Origin: Agarilytica sp033852165
GTDB taxonomy: Bacteria; Pseudomonadota; Gammaproteobacteria; Pseudomonadales; Cellvibrionaceae
Direction: 5' to 3'
Assembly (NCBI GenBank): GCA_033852165.1
Contig: JAWSUZ010000035.1
Coordinates: forward strand, 50,178 to 114,177
DNA length: 64,000 bases
Shown here: positions 1 through 8,483 of the stretch, one piece after another
How positions within the stretch are numbered: position 1 is the stretch's first letter
Layout of the letters: each line of letters begins with the position of its first letter
Translations under genes and position numbers: made by a program
Notes under the pieces: model-generated
What the model saw: the letters and a program-made list of their open reading frames with translations, nothing else
What the model was told of the DNA's origin: nothing
Databases searched by the model: none

Positions 1-23
1 AACAGCAAACCCTTGTTACGAAA

Positions 24-473
24 TCATTTAATCGATATTGAAATTTCTATTTCACAATCACCTTTGTAGAATTCAAAATCCGTCGTATACGCACGTTCAT
101 GTACACAATTCCTAGCGTTAAAGTAATGCCAGATGACAGCCCAAAGATTAATAGTAGCTTTAGGCAATTCACCTTTTGCTGAAAAAACCAGATATTTCCC
201 CGATTCAATTTTAAGACTTACGCCGTCGCCCAACATATCCAACGACATGCCATCAGAGCAAGCCACTATATCGAATAGACCCGTGTGGTCTGATTCGTAA
301 TTGGTATACACCCCGTAAACTCCAGCCCCCGTACTTACCTTCGGCAATACATCCAAGAAGAACTTACCCCAGAGCGGAGCTATTTTTGTCGTCGCTGGAT
401 TCATTTCATCAGAATTTTTTGTTCGAACACCAACTCCAACAACCTCAAAACTTTCTATACTTACGCCCTTCAT
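24..473 (-). CDS. GyrI-like / integron-type effector-binding domain protein
   Basis: A 149-residue single-domain protein resembling the AraC_E_bind/GyrI-like effector-binding fold (Cass2-type). The N-terminal stretch FEVVGVGVRT followed by a polar region and I.PLWGKFF is typical of this family, as are the internal GVYGVYTNYESD segment and the Trp-rich C-terminal part. It has no DNA-binding domain, so it would act as a free-standing small-molecule binding or gyrase-inhibitor-like protein rather than a transcription factor. That role is inferred from the family; the ligand is unknown. It lies 30 bp downstream of the YrbL-like gene on the same strand, so the two may be co-transcribed. The Shine-Dalgarno sequence is weak. 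Confidence 0.7.
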   Translation of the reverse strand: MKGVSIESFEVVGVGVRTKNSDEMNPATTKIAPLWGKFFLDVLPKVSTGAGVYGVYTNYESDHTGLFDIVACSDGMSLDMLGDGVSLKIESGKYLVFSAKGELPKATINLWAVIWHYFNARNCVHERAYTTDFEFYKGDCEIEISISIK

Positions 474-502
474 CTTAGTTCTTGCACCTATAATTGTATG
501 TA

Positions 503-1099
503 TTATTCACGAGCACTTTTGAAAAAACTTTCTTTCCGCAGTAAGCGCTCAAACCGCTCCCACTTTCTATTGATTTTTGCTTTCCCTAAAAAACCAATAT
601 AGCTACTAAAAGGAACAAACTCTGTATTACCAATATCATCAACAATAACAGCCCTAAATTCTTGGCCATTGAAACGCTGACATACGATATTTCTGGGCTT
701 TATCTCAGTGGTTATAATCTTGTTGTCCAACAGATAACACTTCAATTTCTGTAGCGATAAAATCAATTTTTCCTTATCGCCACTGTCAAGATTATCTGAA
801 AGTTCCTGAGACTTCATATAGTACTCAAGCGTCTTGGCTGTCTCACCATTCGGGTCTGTTATGAAGTCAAATACCTGCCCTAATCCGAGGTTAGTTTCGA
901 TACTGCCGTGGTAACGCGCCAGCATCTCCCATGTGACACCCCTCCTTTCCAACTGGCGATAATATGCAATTTCCCGATCAGCCTCCTTCTGATGATCGCC
1001 GTCCAGCACCTTAATGCATAAACGGCTGTCTTCTGGATGGCGATAACACGAGCGATGAAACCCTCGCCCCACCAAACCACCCTTTTCTAAATTGATCAC
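503..1099 (-). CDS. YrbL-family (PhoP-regulon type) kinase-like protein
   Basis: A 198-residue protein matching the YrbL family, a small protein-kinase-like fold found in the PhoP regulatory network of enterobacteria. Family-type features are the glycine-rich start LVGRGFHRSCYRHP, the CIKVL lysine motif near residue 30, REIAYYRQL, and the late segment TTEIKPRNIVCQ with VIVDDIGN, which resembles the catalytic loop and metal-binding loop of kinase folds. Enzymatic activity is not established for the family. The start is a GTG, as no upstream ATG is in frame. It sits upstream of the GyrI-like gene on the same strand. Confidence 0.75.
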   Translation of the reverse strand: MINLEKGGLVGRGFHRSCYRHPEDSRLCIKVLDGDHQKEADREIAYYRQLERRGVTWEMLARYHGSIETNLGLGQVFDFITDPNGETAKTLEYYMKSQELSDNLDSGDKEKLILSLQKLKCYLLDNKIITTEIKPRNIVCQRFNGQEFRAVIVDDIGNTEFVPFSSYIGFLGKAKINRKWERFERLLRKESFFKSARE

Positions 1100-1622
1100 A
1101 AAAACACCATACTATAAACCTGCACCGGGAAACAAAAAACGAGAAGCCAAGGCCTGAATCGACCCTGGAACAACAGAGCGGCTACTGAATCAGCTGTTGC
1201 CGCCTATTCAGCCAGCTATCAGCCGCCTGCTCACTCGCTCATAGCCCCACCTGCGACCCTTCGATTCTGGATTACTCGCCCGTCAAAATGCTACGGGCCT
1301 GAGCGCTAAAAATGTCTGGGGATCATAACAAATGTGCCGACATCGTTCATGTAAATAGTCACTTTAACCCTCCGATATACCACCGACAGCAATTTCATTT
1401 CCCTAACGCCGGCAAGTAGAGTCGTCCGTATACTAAGCAAACCTTCAACATTCTCCTCTTAGCCAATCCAAAAACGTGTGCCGTGATCACCCTGTGAACC
1501 AAAAATATCTTTTGCTTCACAGCCACATTCCTGAGATGACTCGCCTAACAAAACAGGCTGCAACCTAAACCCCACCGACTGTCGTACCCCGTTTCCCTTA
1601 TCCCGTACCCGGTAGCCCCACC
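1100..1622. other. Non-coding stretch ending in a 7-bp array
   Basis: No convincing gene on either strand. The stretch carries low-level internal similarity (repeated CAGCTG/CAGCCGCC-like words around 1180-1230) and ends in a degenerate heptamer array, listed separately. Confidence 0.6.
1586..1620. repeat. Degenerate heptanucleotide tandem array
   Basis: Read on the plus strand in steps of seven, the units are ACCCCGT, TTCCCTT, ATCCCGT, ACCCGGT and AGCCCCA. On the minus strand these are of the form ACGGGGT, matching the perfect array at 32354 and related ones at 33504 and 53807. It ends 2 bp from the stop codon of the ABM gene. Confidence 0.55.
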
Positions 1623-1913
1623 CTATATATCCAAAGTCTCAAAATAAGTAATAGCTGGCGGTACGGAAAGGTAGCTCATTAACTGAGTCATAACGCCATT
1701 ACTCTGGATGCTAAACAAATAATTTTCATGATCCTCTTTCGACGACCACCTTTCATTAAATAGCAAATCACCACTTTCCTTATTGAGACAAATGGATACA
1801 TGCAGGCACCCATTAAACCCTCTCACTGCAAGGAGTTTTTCTTCCACGAACGACACAAGATCAGCAATGGTTTCAAGCTTGGCCTGAGATTGCAAATTGA
1901 CAACGATACTCAT
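1623..1913 (-). CDS. ABM-domain (YgiN-like) putative monooxygenase
   Basis: A 96-residue protein with the length and pattern of the antibiotic-biosynthesis-monooxygenase (ABM) dimeric alpha/beta barrel family. It has an initial beta strand, a helix VSFVEEKLLAVRGFNGCL, a strand with NERWSSKEDHENYL (the usual E.W.....H..YL element of the family) and a final strand. Members are often quinol monooxygenases or haem-related enzymes, but the substrate cannot be read from sequence. The start is supported by AAGGAGAGG upstream of the ATG. No neighbouring gene shares its strand closely, so it is probably transcribed alone. Confidence 0.65.
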   Translation of the reverse strand: MSIVVNLQSQAKLETIADLVSFVEEKLLAVRGFNGCLHVSICLNKESGDLLFNERWSSKEDHENYLFSIQSNGVMTQLMSYLSVPPAITYFETLDI

Positions 1914-2294
1914 AATTGACCTCTCCTTAACATTAAACCCCGATGGGTAATATGAAAGTACATTTTCATATTACGTGCTCTGGCCCTATATGGAAATATA
2001 ACTTATAGAAGTTCAATCGTGAATAATATTCATTACTAATTAAAAAATAATAGCGTCACTTCTATCATATAAGGAATTAATAAAACGCCCTCTCATTGAC
2101 TTGGGTTTAGATGTCCGTAATAACTGCGCACGGATACAATTGACACCAGCGTTTGCAAACTTCGATATCATTCTAAGCTAGGCTTATAGATTCATTAATA
2201 TGGAGGCCTCGATGGACATAAAAGGAAAATATTATGAATGTAGAAAAATATTTTCACCCTACAAAAAATCACTTCCCCATATTACGAAACACAG
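1914..2294. other. AT-rich intergenic region
   Basis: Upstream region of the ABM gene. It is AT-rich and contains no supported gene. An open frame from 2200 on the plus strand runs through a terminator and antisense into the secreted-protein gene, so it is not accepted. Confidence 0.5.
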
Positions 2295-2320
2295 AAACGC
2301 CGTTCAAACGAACGGCGTTT
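2295..2320 (-). terminator. Strong hairpin terminator of the secreted-protein gene
   Basis: Perfect 11-bp stem AAACGCCGTTC / GAACGGCGTTT with a 4-base loop, 28 bp past the stop codon at 2348. It is followed on the minus strand by a loose T-rich stretch. The symmetry would let it work in both directions. Confidence 0.75.
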
Positions 2321-2347
2321 TACTACTGTTTTTTAAACTTAAAAAAC

Positions 2348-2923
2348 TTACTGACAAGAACCGTCTGAGTCGATTTCCCAATAGCCCGAACTTGCTTCTT
2401 CCAAAGTGTTAGTTACTGAAGAACTATTCAAACCCAACAATTCATTTGAACCTGTAGCGTAAGCCCAACCCCAAGAAGCATAAGCCCGGCCTGCAGCTAC
2501 GTGCTCAACGTTGGTAGAAGTTTCACAGCTAGCTTGCTGTCCGCCATCATTTGAAAATTGAAATACTGAAGTACCACAAAAACGGCTGCTACTATCAGTG
2601 TAATCAAATGAACGAACCTGAATAGAGTGAACGCCGTCTGTCAACGACTCAGGAAATGCGCTAGCGCCCCAGCTGCTATTACTTCCATTCGTGTGGCTCT
2701 GCGCAATGCCGTAGCTAGTCCATTGAGCTGCACCATCAATTTTATATTGAAAATCAAATTCATAAGGCGTGCCCAAATGCCAGCCCGACGCTGAAATAAC
2801 AATTTGCCCTGGTGAACTAGTATCTTCCACACCAGTAATACCGCAATAAGGCGCGGCTGCATTCGCAGCAGTAGATATAGAAAAAACAATTGCTGATGCA
2901 CATGCAAGTTTAATTAAATTCAT
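2348..2923 (-). CDS. Secreted protein with a PHA-depolymerase-associated C-terminal domain
   Basis: About 191 residues with a clear signal peptide (MNLIKLACASAIVFSIS, cleavage probably after ANA). The start at 2923 is chosen because GGGAG lies just upstream of this ATG; an upstream TTG gives only four more residues. The middle resembles an Ig/fibronectin-like beta domain (YEFDFQYKIDG, GVHSIQVRSFDYTDSS). The C-terminal 55 residues (CETSTNVEHVAAGRAY, GSNELLGLNSSSVTNTL, GYWEI) match the short module found at the C-terminus of type 2 extracellular PHB depolymerases and other exported enzymes (pattern N..H...GRA....G.A.A.GS...LGL). No catalytic domain is present, so it may be a binding or accessory protein. 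Confidence 0.7.
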   Translation of the reverse strand: MNLIKLACASAIVFSISTAANAAAPYCGITGVEDTSSPGQIVISASGWHLGTPYEFDFQYKIDGAAQWTSYGIAQSHTNGSNSSWGASAFPESLTDGVHSIQVRSFDYTDSSSRFCGTSVFQFSNDGGQQASCETSTNVEHVAAGRAYASWGWAYATGSNELLGLNSSSVTNTLEEASSGYWEIDSDGSCQ

Positions 2924-3753
2924 AACAACTCCCAATAGATTAATTTTTTATTCGATACAAAATATCGACGGTGTGAACCCGATGACTCACATCCGATCTA
3001 CTAGACGTTTCCGAAAATAATTTCCCCTACATCATTAGATTTTATCGTTAACGATTTTTTTAAAAACGGCGACAAATTAAATATTTTAACTTTTCAACTC
3101 TCATAACGCATTCTCATCACGCATGAATAACTGTTAAATAATAAAACTCTCAACAAAATTAAATAAATTAGAAGTGCGTATACAAATATTGTTTTGTTAA
3201 GCAATTTAATCGCGATACAAATTCAGCCGTCATATAAAAGAATAGTCGCAATAATGATTACGGCGTCACACAGTAGATTACTGAGACAATCCAGGTTTTT
3301 AGTGGTTAAAAATCGATCCGTAACGGGCGCCACAAAAGAACAGCCAGTTTATTTAATCAGAAAATAAATGGAGTCGAATACTAGTGCGTTTAAAATACTT
3401 ACGGGGCCGAATAAAAAGATAGTGCCCAATATCGGAACTCTATACGACTTTGGTATTAGAGGAAATTTTTAGGGTTCAAACGTCTAAAATTTTAAACAAT
3501 TTCCTTTATGTCCTAAGAGAAAATATTGATTTATTATTGCGGTAGCAGACATTCACAAAATCATTTGAAAACGGGAATCAAAATATTTTTATGAAGACCA
3601 TTTATTACGCGAGAATTGCTACCGAATCATTTTGATTAAAAAATAACAGCCAAAACCAGACCATCAACACCTAAACCACAACATATGTTCACGCTCACCC
3701 GGAATATGCTTTATTACAATAACGCTTTCACCGCTGAAGCCTATAACCCTCAA
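2924..3753. other. Long AT-rich non-coding region
   Basis: About 0.8 kb with no supported gene, much richer in A and T than the rest of the window. The part nearest 2924 is the promoter side of the secreted-protein gene. I see no recognisable RNA gene or mobile-element ends. Confidence 0.5.
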
Positions 3754-3791
3754 AAACGGAAGCGAACAACACCGCAATTTTGTTGTTCGCT
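3754..3791 (-). terminator. Terminator of the SymE-like gene pair
   Basis: 11-bp perfect inverted repeat (3761-3771 AGCGAACAACA with 3781-3791 TGTTGTTCGCT), loop of 9, followed on the minus strand by TCCGTTTTTG. It lies 38 bp beyond the stop of the second SymE-like gene. Confidence 0.75.
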
Positions 3792-3828
3792 CCCGGTCAT
3801 ACTGCCCTCAACACATTACCAACATCTA

Positions 3829-4119
3829 CTACTTAATGGGCAGCTTAGGCCTCAGCGTTATGCAGTCCTTCGTCGCTTCGACAGTTAACTCTATATCCAC
3901 CGGAAACCCCATCTGGCTTAACCAATACCCTCGCAATTGAATCCACGGCACCGGTGGGCGCAGTTGGATTCGTCCATTGACGGTTGTGCTGTTGCTTTTT
4001 GATTGATAACTGCCCCGATAAACCTTACTCGTGAAAACTCTCTTAACACGTGCTTGCCTCTTCGGTTTCACAACAGATGCGGCCACTGACCGCCTCCTGC
4101 CTAGGTTAATCACGGTCAT
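3829..4119 (-). CDS. SymE-like protein (second of an overlapping pair)
   Basis: A 96-residue protein whose C-terminal half carries the SymE-family pattern: P.PWIQLRGYWLSQMGF, then a strand with I.LTVEA and D.ITLRP. In Escherichia coli, SymE is an SOS-induced AbrB-fold protein associated with toxic or nucleoid-binding effects and controlled by the antisense RNA SymR. The N-terminal half is Arg/Lys-rich. The ATG overlaps the end of the upstream SymE-like gene by 14 bp in another frame, implying translational coupling. Whether it acts as a toxin here is unknown. Confidence 0.75.
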   Translation of the reverse strand: MTVINLGRRRSVAASVVKPKRQARVKRVFTSKVYRGSYQSKSNSTTVNGRIQLRPPVPWIQLRGYWLSQMGFPVDIELTVEATKDCITLRPKLPIK

Positions 4120-4597
4120 CTCCGCAATTCACTTCGGCCAGCACCTCGCTTTTGTCCTCACTCGTGCTTCCGTTCCGGCCTTCGTTTTCGCTTCCTTGCG
4201 CGTCCCCACTCCAATCTCCCCTCTCTCCTTGTTTTCTGTCGTCGTAACACGCCTTGACTGCGCCTAATTCATCCGTAGAGTCTTTGAATAACGAATACTT
4301 ATCCTTATCGAACCCCAATTTATCGCTCGTATTCGCAGTCACTTTGACCCGCTCTACTTTCAATAAATTGGTCTTCGCAACAACCTGGATGCGCTGGCCT
4401 TTCTCAAAACCCATATCCCGCAGCCACTCACCCTGTAAAAGTATGCAGGGTTCGTAGTCTCGTAGAATAACGGACAGGGCAATGCAGCCGATACCTTTCG
4501 GGGCAGCGACGAAGATTTCATCAACGATAAGATTAATAATTAGGGGAGAATTTTCTTGGGCCGAGCTGGACTCTAGCGTATGATCTAAATCAGCCAT
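4106..4597 (-). CDS. SymE-like protein with long acidic tail (first of the pair)
   Basis: A 163-residue protein. The middle part has the SymE-type core PCILLQGEWLRDMGF followed by EKGQRIQVVAK and a further strand, about residues 50-85. After this comes a polar, acidic, low-complexity tail (residues about 90-163) that ordinary SymE proteins lack. The start is well supported by AAGGAGTCCAGA before the ATG. It overlaps the next SymE-like gene by 14 bp. I see no obvious SymR-like antisense promoter, but that could not be tested. Confidence 0.7.
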   Translation of the reverse strand: MADLDHTLESSSAQENSPLIINLIVDEIFVAAPKGIGCIALSVILRDYEPCILLQGEWLRDMGFEKGQRIQVVAKTNLLKVERVKVTANTSDKLGFDKDKYSLFKDSTDELGAVKACYDDRKQGERGDWSGDAQGSENEGRNGSTSEDKSEVLAEVNCGDDRD

Positions 4598-5190
4598 TCT
4601 GGACTCCTTACAAGTCTATTAGGGTTAGCGACCTCTGAGTGTTTCAGCACTTCAGGGGTTGCGATTTGTATAACGTTGAGAAATGTTTGGGGGTTCACCT
4701 CCTCAGGCTTTAAATACGGATACATTAGATTGTCGTGCTGCGTTACGTTACTTCAATAGCTCTGCCGAAACGTAAAACAGCACCGCAATTCAACCTTAAT
4801 CGTTCAGTTAAATCAACTAGCGATTGTGATTTTTGAGCGGTTATAATGTTAAATAAAATATTTTGGCATCAGTATTTTTATATTGCCGCCCTACCTCTTT
4901 AACTCCCTCCACTGGAAAATTATTTTTACGCGTCGTATATTTTTTGCAGCGTGTATTAATCAAATTAAAAATTCGCTTAATTGAATACGGGTAACAAGTG
5001 CGGAAATTAGATTTTCTTTTCCTTCAATAATTCGGCTAACTGCCCAGTAGGAAAACCACAACATTTATCAACTTTTCCAGGCCACTGACTTATAGCCATA
5101 TATTTTACTCGTAGTGAAAAAGAAAAGCCATGAGACTCGGCGTTCTCTCTACGGAATTCTCTACAGCACTCTCTAGCCCTTCAGCACAGT
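4598..5190. other. Intergenic region upstream of the SymE-like pair
   Basis: No supported gene. A short imperfect hairpin (around 4635-4660, built on GTG/CAC and CTGA words) and a purine-rich AGGAGGTGAAC-like stretch on the minus strand near 4695 lie in the probable 5' leader of the SymE-like pair. Confidence 0.45.
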
Positions 5191-5255
5191 ACAAAAACAA
5201 AGGGCCCTGTAACGTGAAATGAGCTTATCTAAAACGTCATTCACACGGGTCCTTT
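5191..5255 (-). terminator. Probable terminator of the 121-residue orphan gene
   Basis: Imperfect inverted repeat with arms of about 20 bases (5199 AAAGGGCCC... pairing with ...GGGTCCTTT ending 5255, plus an inner GTGAAATGA/TCATTCAC part). It is followed on the minus strand by TTTGTTTTTG. It sits 46 bp past the stop at 5301. Confidence 0.55.
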
Positions 5256-5300
5256 AAACCTAAACGTCCGCTATAGCCTGCCGATCTAGATTAACTTTAG

Positions 5301-5666
5301 CTATTTTCCTGCAATGCCGATTTCCCTCACAAACGAAAATGGTTTAAACAAGGGCGAACCACCTTCAAAGTTTGAGACACGACCGTTTACGCTTAGGGTT
5401 CCAGTGTGACTATCAAAATAAGCCATGGCGTAGGCCGCATAGCTTCCACCCAAGCTAATGCCGTTAAAAAATGCAGCCGGGTTATATTCTGGCGTAATGA
5501 GTTGAGGGGAATTGACTGTAGCGGGTGGTCCCGCGGTGAATCCGCTAAGCGATACATGTAAACCCATTTCAGTTTTCGTATAGGTAAACGTCATATTGCA
5601 AGGAAGATCTACAGACTCGGATATAGCATCACTTTCTTTAACTGATTTTAATGCTTCGCTTTTCAT
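5301..5666 (-). CDS. Orphan protein of unknown function
   Basis: A 121-residue protein I do not recognise. It has no signal peptide or membrane segment. The first 18 residues are charged; the rest is rich in Gly, Ser and aromatic residues with alternating polarity (FTYTKTEMGLHVSLSGF, GISLGGSYAAYAMAYFDS, GTLSVNGRV), suggesting a small beta-barrel. There is one Cys. No clear Shine-Dalgarno precedes the ATG. The terminator-like repeat downstream supports it being a real transcription unit. Confidence 0.5.
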   Translation of the reverse strand: MKSEALKSVKESDAISESVDLPCNMTFTYTKTEMGLHVSLSGFTAGPPATVNSPQLITPEYNPAAFFNGISLGGSYAAYAMAYFDSHTGTLSVNGRVSNFEGGSPLFKPFSFVREIGIAGK

Positions 5667-6404
5667 GGTGTTTTATTTTCGAAATAATGAATAATATGGT
5701 AAGTAGGTAGCCTCGACTAATCCAGATGACAAATTAGTTGTTTTATTATATAAATCCGGTTTTGGGTTCGCTCATGGCCATCTGCCACTAGAGAGTAGCT
5801 TAAAAACAAAAATGTAATAACATGAAACAAACTTTATATAGGACTGAATCAACGGATTGGCGGAAGAAATTGCTATCACAATGAAAACTTATGATTCTGT
5901 TTTCTTTCTATTTTGCATGGGGCGACCACAAGGTGGTGAATTTTAACGAAAGCTATATTAAGAGAATAAGGAGCTTGTAATACAAAATATAAATTGAAAT
6001 GTACCGCGCATTTTTTTGGATTTAAACGGACGCCAGGATTGACCAACCTCTGAGCATTACCTCTCTAGCGAGATTCAAAGAAAAATACTATTGCTTTCAC
6101 TACTGGTGAATTCGCCGTGGGCCAACCACACCTGAACATTTCTATCTGCGTACAATATCAATTACCCGCGCGCCAAAACAATGCCCACCAAGTCATACCT
6201 TGCTAACAACTCGAAAACACCCAGTCAAGATCCAGCATGTATAGATTCGGTCCAGTCCCGCTCTGATATCTAAGCGATGGTGAGCTTGCGCTTGAATTGT
6301 TATTGATTAGTGACAAAGCAACTTAAACAGCGGGGGCCCGCCTCCCCTAAAGAGAAAATAGAAGCCACCCACAGTTTGCATAGATATATTTATTATAAAA
6401 AGGC
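5667..6404. other. Non-coding region
   Basis: About 0.7 kb with no supported gene. The open frames here on the plus strand are antisense to, or run into, the repeat-protein gene. No RNA gene recognised. Confidence 0.45.
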
Positions 6405-6785
6405 TTATTTTTTCAGAAGCAACAATAGCGCTGAGCCGCCTTTTATTCTCCTATCCATATCGCCAAGGATATATCCAACTTGGACATTACCACTGTGGTA
6501 TACGTCGCCCGACTTACTTAAGTATCCGACTTGAATGTTGCCACTGTCATAAATATCACCAGACTCCGCTATAAATCCAACTTGGATATTACCACTGTCG
6601 TAAACATCACCCGATTGAGATACATACCCAACTTGAATATTGCCGCTGTGATATACGTCTCCGGAATCACTGACATATCCAACTTGAATATTGCCGCTAT
6701 CATAAATATCTATAATCTTGGCAGCTGCATTTTGCGACAGAAGAAGGGTGGATAGAACAAACAAAAACGAAACTAAAACTTTCAA
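6405..6785 (-). CDS. Exported protein of five 17-residue beta repeats
   Basis: From a TTG start preceded by GAGGATATT the protein is 126 residues with a clear signal peptide (MKVLVSFLFVLSTLLL..AAA). Upstream extension of the frame would disrupt the signal peptide, so it is rejected. The mature part is five copies of a 17-residue unit, SGN(I/V)QVGY(V/I/L)..SGD(V/I)Y(D/H). This resembles the repeats of beta-flower / small beta-propeller-like bacterial proteins, in which each unit gives a beta hairpin; the fold is inference. The C-terminus ends GGSALLLLLKK, a short hydrophobic run closed by lysines. The function is unknown. Confidence 0.65.
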   Translation of the reverse strand: MKVLVSFLFVLSTLLLSQNAAAKIIDIYDSGNIQVGYVSDSGDVYHSGNIQVGYVSQSGDVYDSGNIQVGFIAESGDIYDSGNIQVGYLSKSGDVYHSGNVQVGYILGDMDRRIKGGSALLLLLKK

Positions 6786-7277
6786 GATAATATCCTCGAT
6801 ATGGTTTTTTGAATCGCCATAGTACGGAGGTAAAATTAGGGGGTCAAGAATAAGCCCCCCCTTACACCACAACAAAATTTAGCCCCTAGTCACATTAAAT
6901 CGCACTCCGAAAAACCCATATAAATACTGACGCAACAGCCTTGGTTTTGTCGCAGGCATTATTATACAACCAATAAAAATCTATTTTATTCGGGAAAAAT
7001 ATATTCAAATATAATTTATTGAAAACAAGAACAGGGACTCACTAAAAAGTACGCCGATCAAACACACTCACAAGCCATTCTCAGAAAAACACATACAATT
7101 TAATATTGGCATTAAATATCGTTCTTTTACATCTACGAGCCTACCTAATTTAATTGACCTATGATCTAATCAAACGCCATTCATATCATTGGATTTTTGA
7201 GGCTAAATCAGATTCGACATTAAAAAATTCGCAACAATAACGGATAGAAAACGATCCAGACGCGAACCGTTTGAATA
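6786..7277. other. AT-rich non-coding region
   Basis: Region between the repeat-protein gene and the MetX-like gene. No supported gene and no strong terminator structure. Confidence 0.45.
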
Positions 7278-8483
7278 TCACTCGCTGTCTAAGAATTTTC
7301 GAATGATATCTTTTTTCGTTCCTATCGCGAATACCGCATCGACATGCCCCCACGGACCTTCAATTTCACTGTAAGTCACGCGCTTGTTTTGCATTAGCAA
7401 TTGAGTGTAAAAGGACTGCGTACTGTGAGCGGGAATAAGTACGTCATATTTTGAAGGTAAAAGTAAAATTTTAGCCTTTATCGGGCGAATTCCTTCTGCC
7501 AGGGTTTGCGCATGCCCCATTCGATATATCTGATTGGCACGTATCAGGTAAAGGACATGGTTGGCATCATAATGATGGGCTTTTGCCCGCGACTGTTCTT
7601 CAAGTTTCGAATAGACAGAAAAAGTCTTGAGTATAGATTGCCTCGGCAAAATATCACTTTTCATTTTGTCCTTAAATCGACGATCCAAAATGTGTCCACT
7701 TAGACCAACAAGATTAATCGATGTGAATGCCTTAGTTAGACCAACTAGGGGCTCAGGTTTTCCGTAATAATCCCCACCATTCCAAAGTGGATCATCTTTA
7801 ATGTAGTTGGCCCACTTTTCCAATTCGGCGATCATATATGCATCTAATTCACCTGTCGAAACTACAGCTATGACTCTGGGCACCATATCGGGGTAGGCGC
7901 TTGCCCACTCAAGCGATTGAAATGATCCCATGGAAGCGCCAACAACTGCATGTAGTTTTTTAATCGATAGACTTTCGAGCAGCGCATGCTGAACGTTAAC
8001 AAAATCACGAATCGTTACAATCGGAAAACTTAGCCCATAAGGCTTATTCGTTTTAGGATCGATACTCGAAGGACCCGTTGAGTATACATTGGGACTTTTA
8101 ACCTGAGAATTAACAAGGGTATCCGAACTAATCACATAGTACTTATTGGTATCGATCGGTTTTCCTGGACCAATAATACTGTTCCAATATCCTGCATATT
8201 TTTCATCTTTGCTGTACCGACCAGCAGCATGAGACGTGCCACCAAAATAGTGTGGAATCAGTATCGCATTGTCCTTAGCCGAATTGAGCGTCCCATAACT
8301 CTCCCAGCCAATTTCAACGTGAGGAATAGTTTCGCCGTAAAAAGTCTTATAGTCCTCCATTGTAAAACGCTGCTTTGATGTAATGAGCGTTTCTGACAAT
8401 ACGGAAGGAACAATGAAAATAAAAATTAGGATTAAGGATTTAAGTGTAAAACCCATTGCATGTCTTATAAGTTTATCAATCAT
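7278..8483 (-). CDS. Exported MetX-like alpha/beta hydrolase
   Basis: A 401-residue protein of the alpha/beta hydrolase family closest in layout to homoserine O-acetyltransferase (MetX). The pattern includes ILIPHYFGGTSHAAG, GPGKPIDTNKYYVISSD, the nucleophile elbow GASMGS (Ser184), and candidate acid and base Asp347 (KYDVLIP) and His380 (GPWGHVDAV). Unlike true MetX it begins with a signal peptide or anchor (residues 12-30), so it probably acts in the periplasm or outside the cell and is unlikely to serve methionine synthesis. An acyl-transfer or esterase role is inferred. The ATG has AAGG upstream. It stands alone between long non-coding regions. Confidence 0.75.
   Translation of the reverse strand: MIDKLIRHAMGFTLKSLILIFIFIVPSVLSETLITSKQRFTMEDYKTFYGETIPHVEIGWESYGTLNSAKDNAILIPHYFGGTSHAAGRYSKDEKYAGYWNSIIGPGKPIDTNKYYVISSDTLVNSQVKSPNVYSTGPSSIDPKTNKPYGLSFPIVTIRDFVNVQHALLESLSIKKLHAVVGASMGSFQSLEWASAYPDMVPRVIAVVSTGELDAYMIAELEKWANYIKDDPLWNGGDYYGKPEPLVGLTKAFTSINLVGLSGHILDRRFKDKMKSDILPRQSILKTFSVYSKLEEQSRAKAHHYDANHVLYLIRANQIYRMGHAQTLAEGIRPIKAKILLLPSKYDVLIPAHSTQSFYTQLLMQNKRVTYSEIEGPWGHVDAVFAIGTKKDIIRKFLDSE

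Noticed and set aside
2200..2412. Plus-strand open frame of 70 codons
   Set aside because: It runs through the terminator at 2295-2320 and antisense into the secreted-protein gene.
6470..6720. Regular DNA repeats resembling a CRISPR array
   Set aside because: The 51-bp period is in frame with a signal-peptide protein and the whole unit is repeated, so there are no unique spacers.
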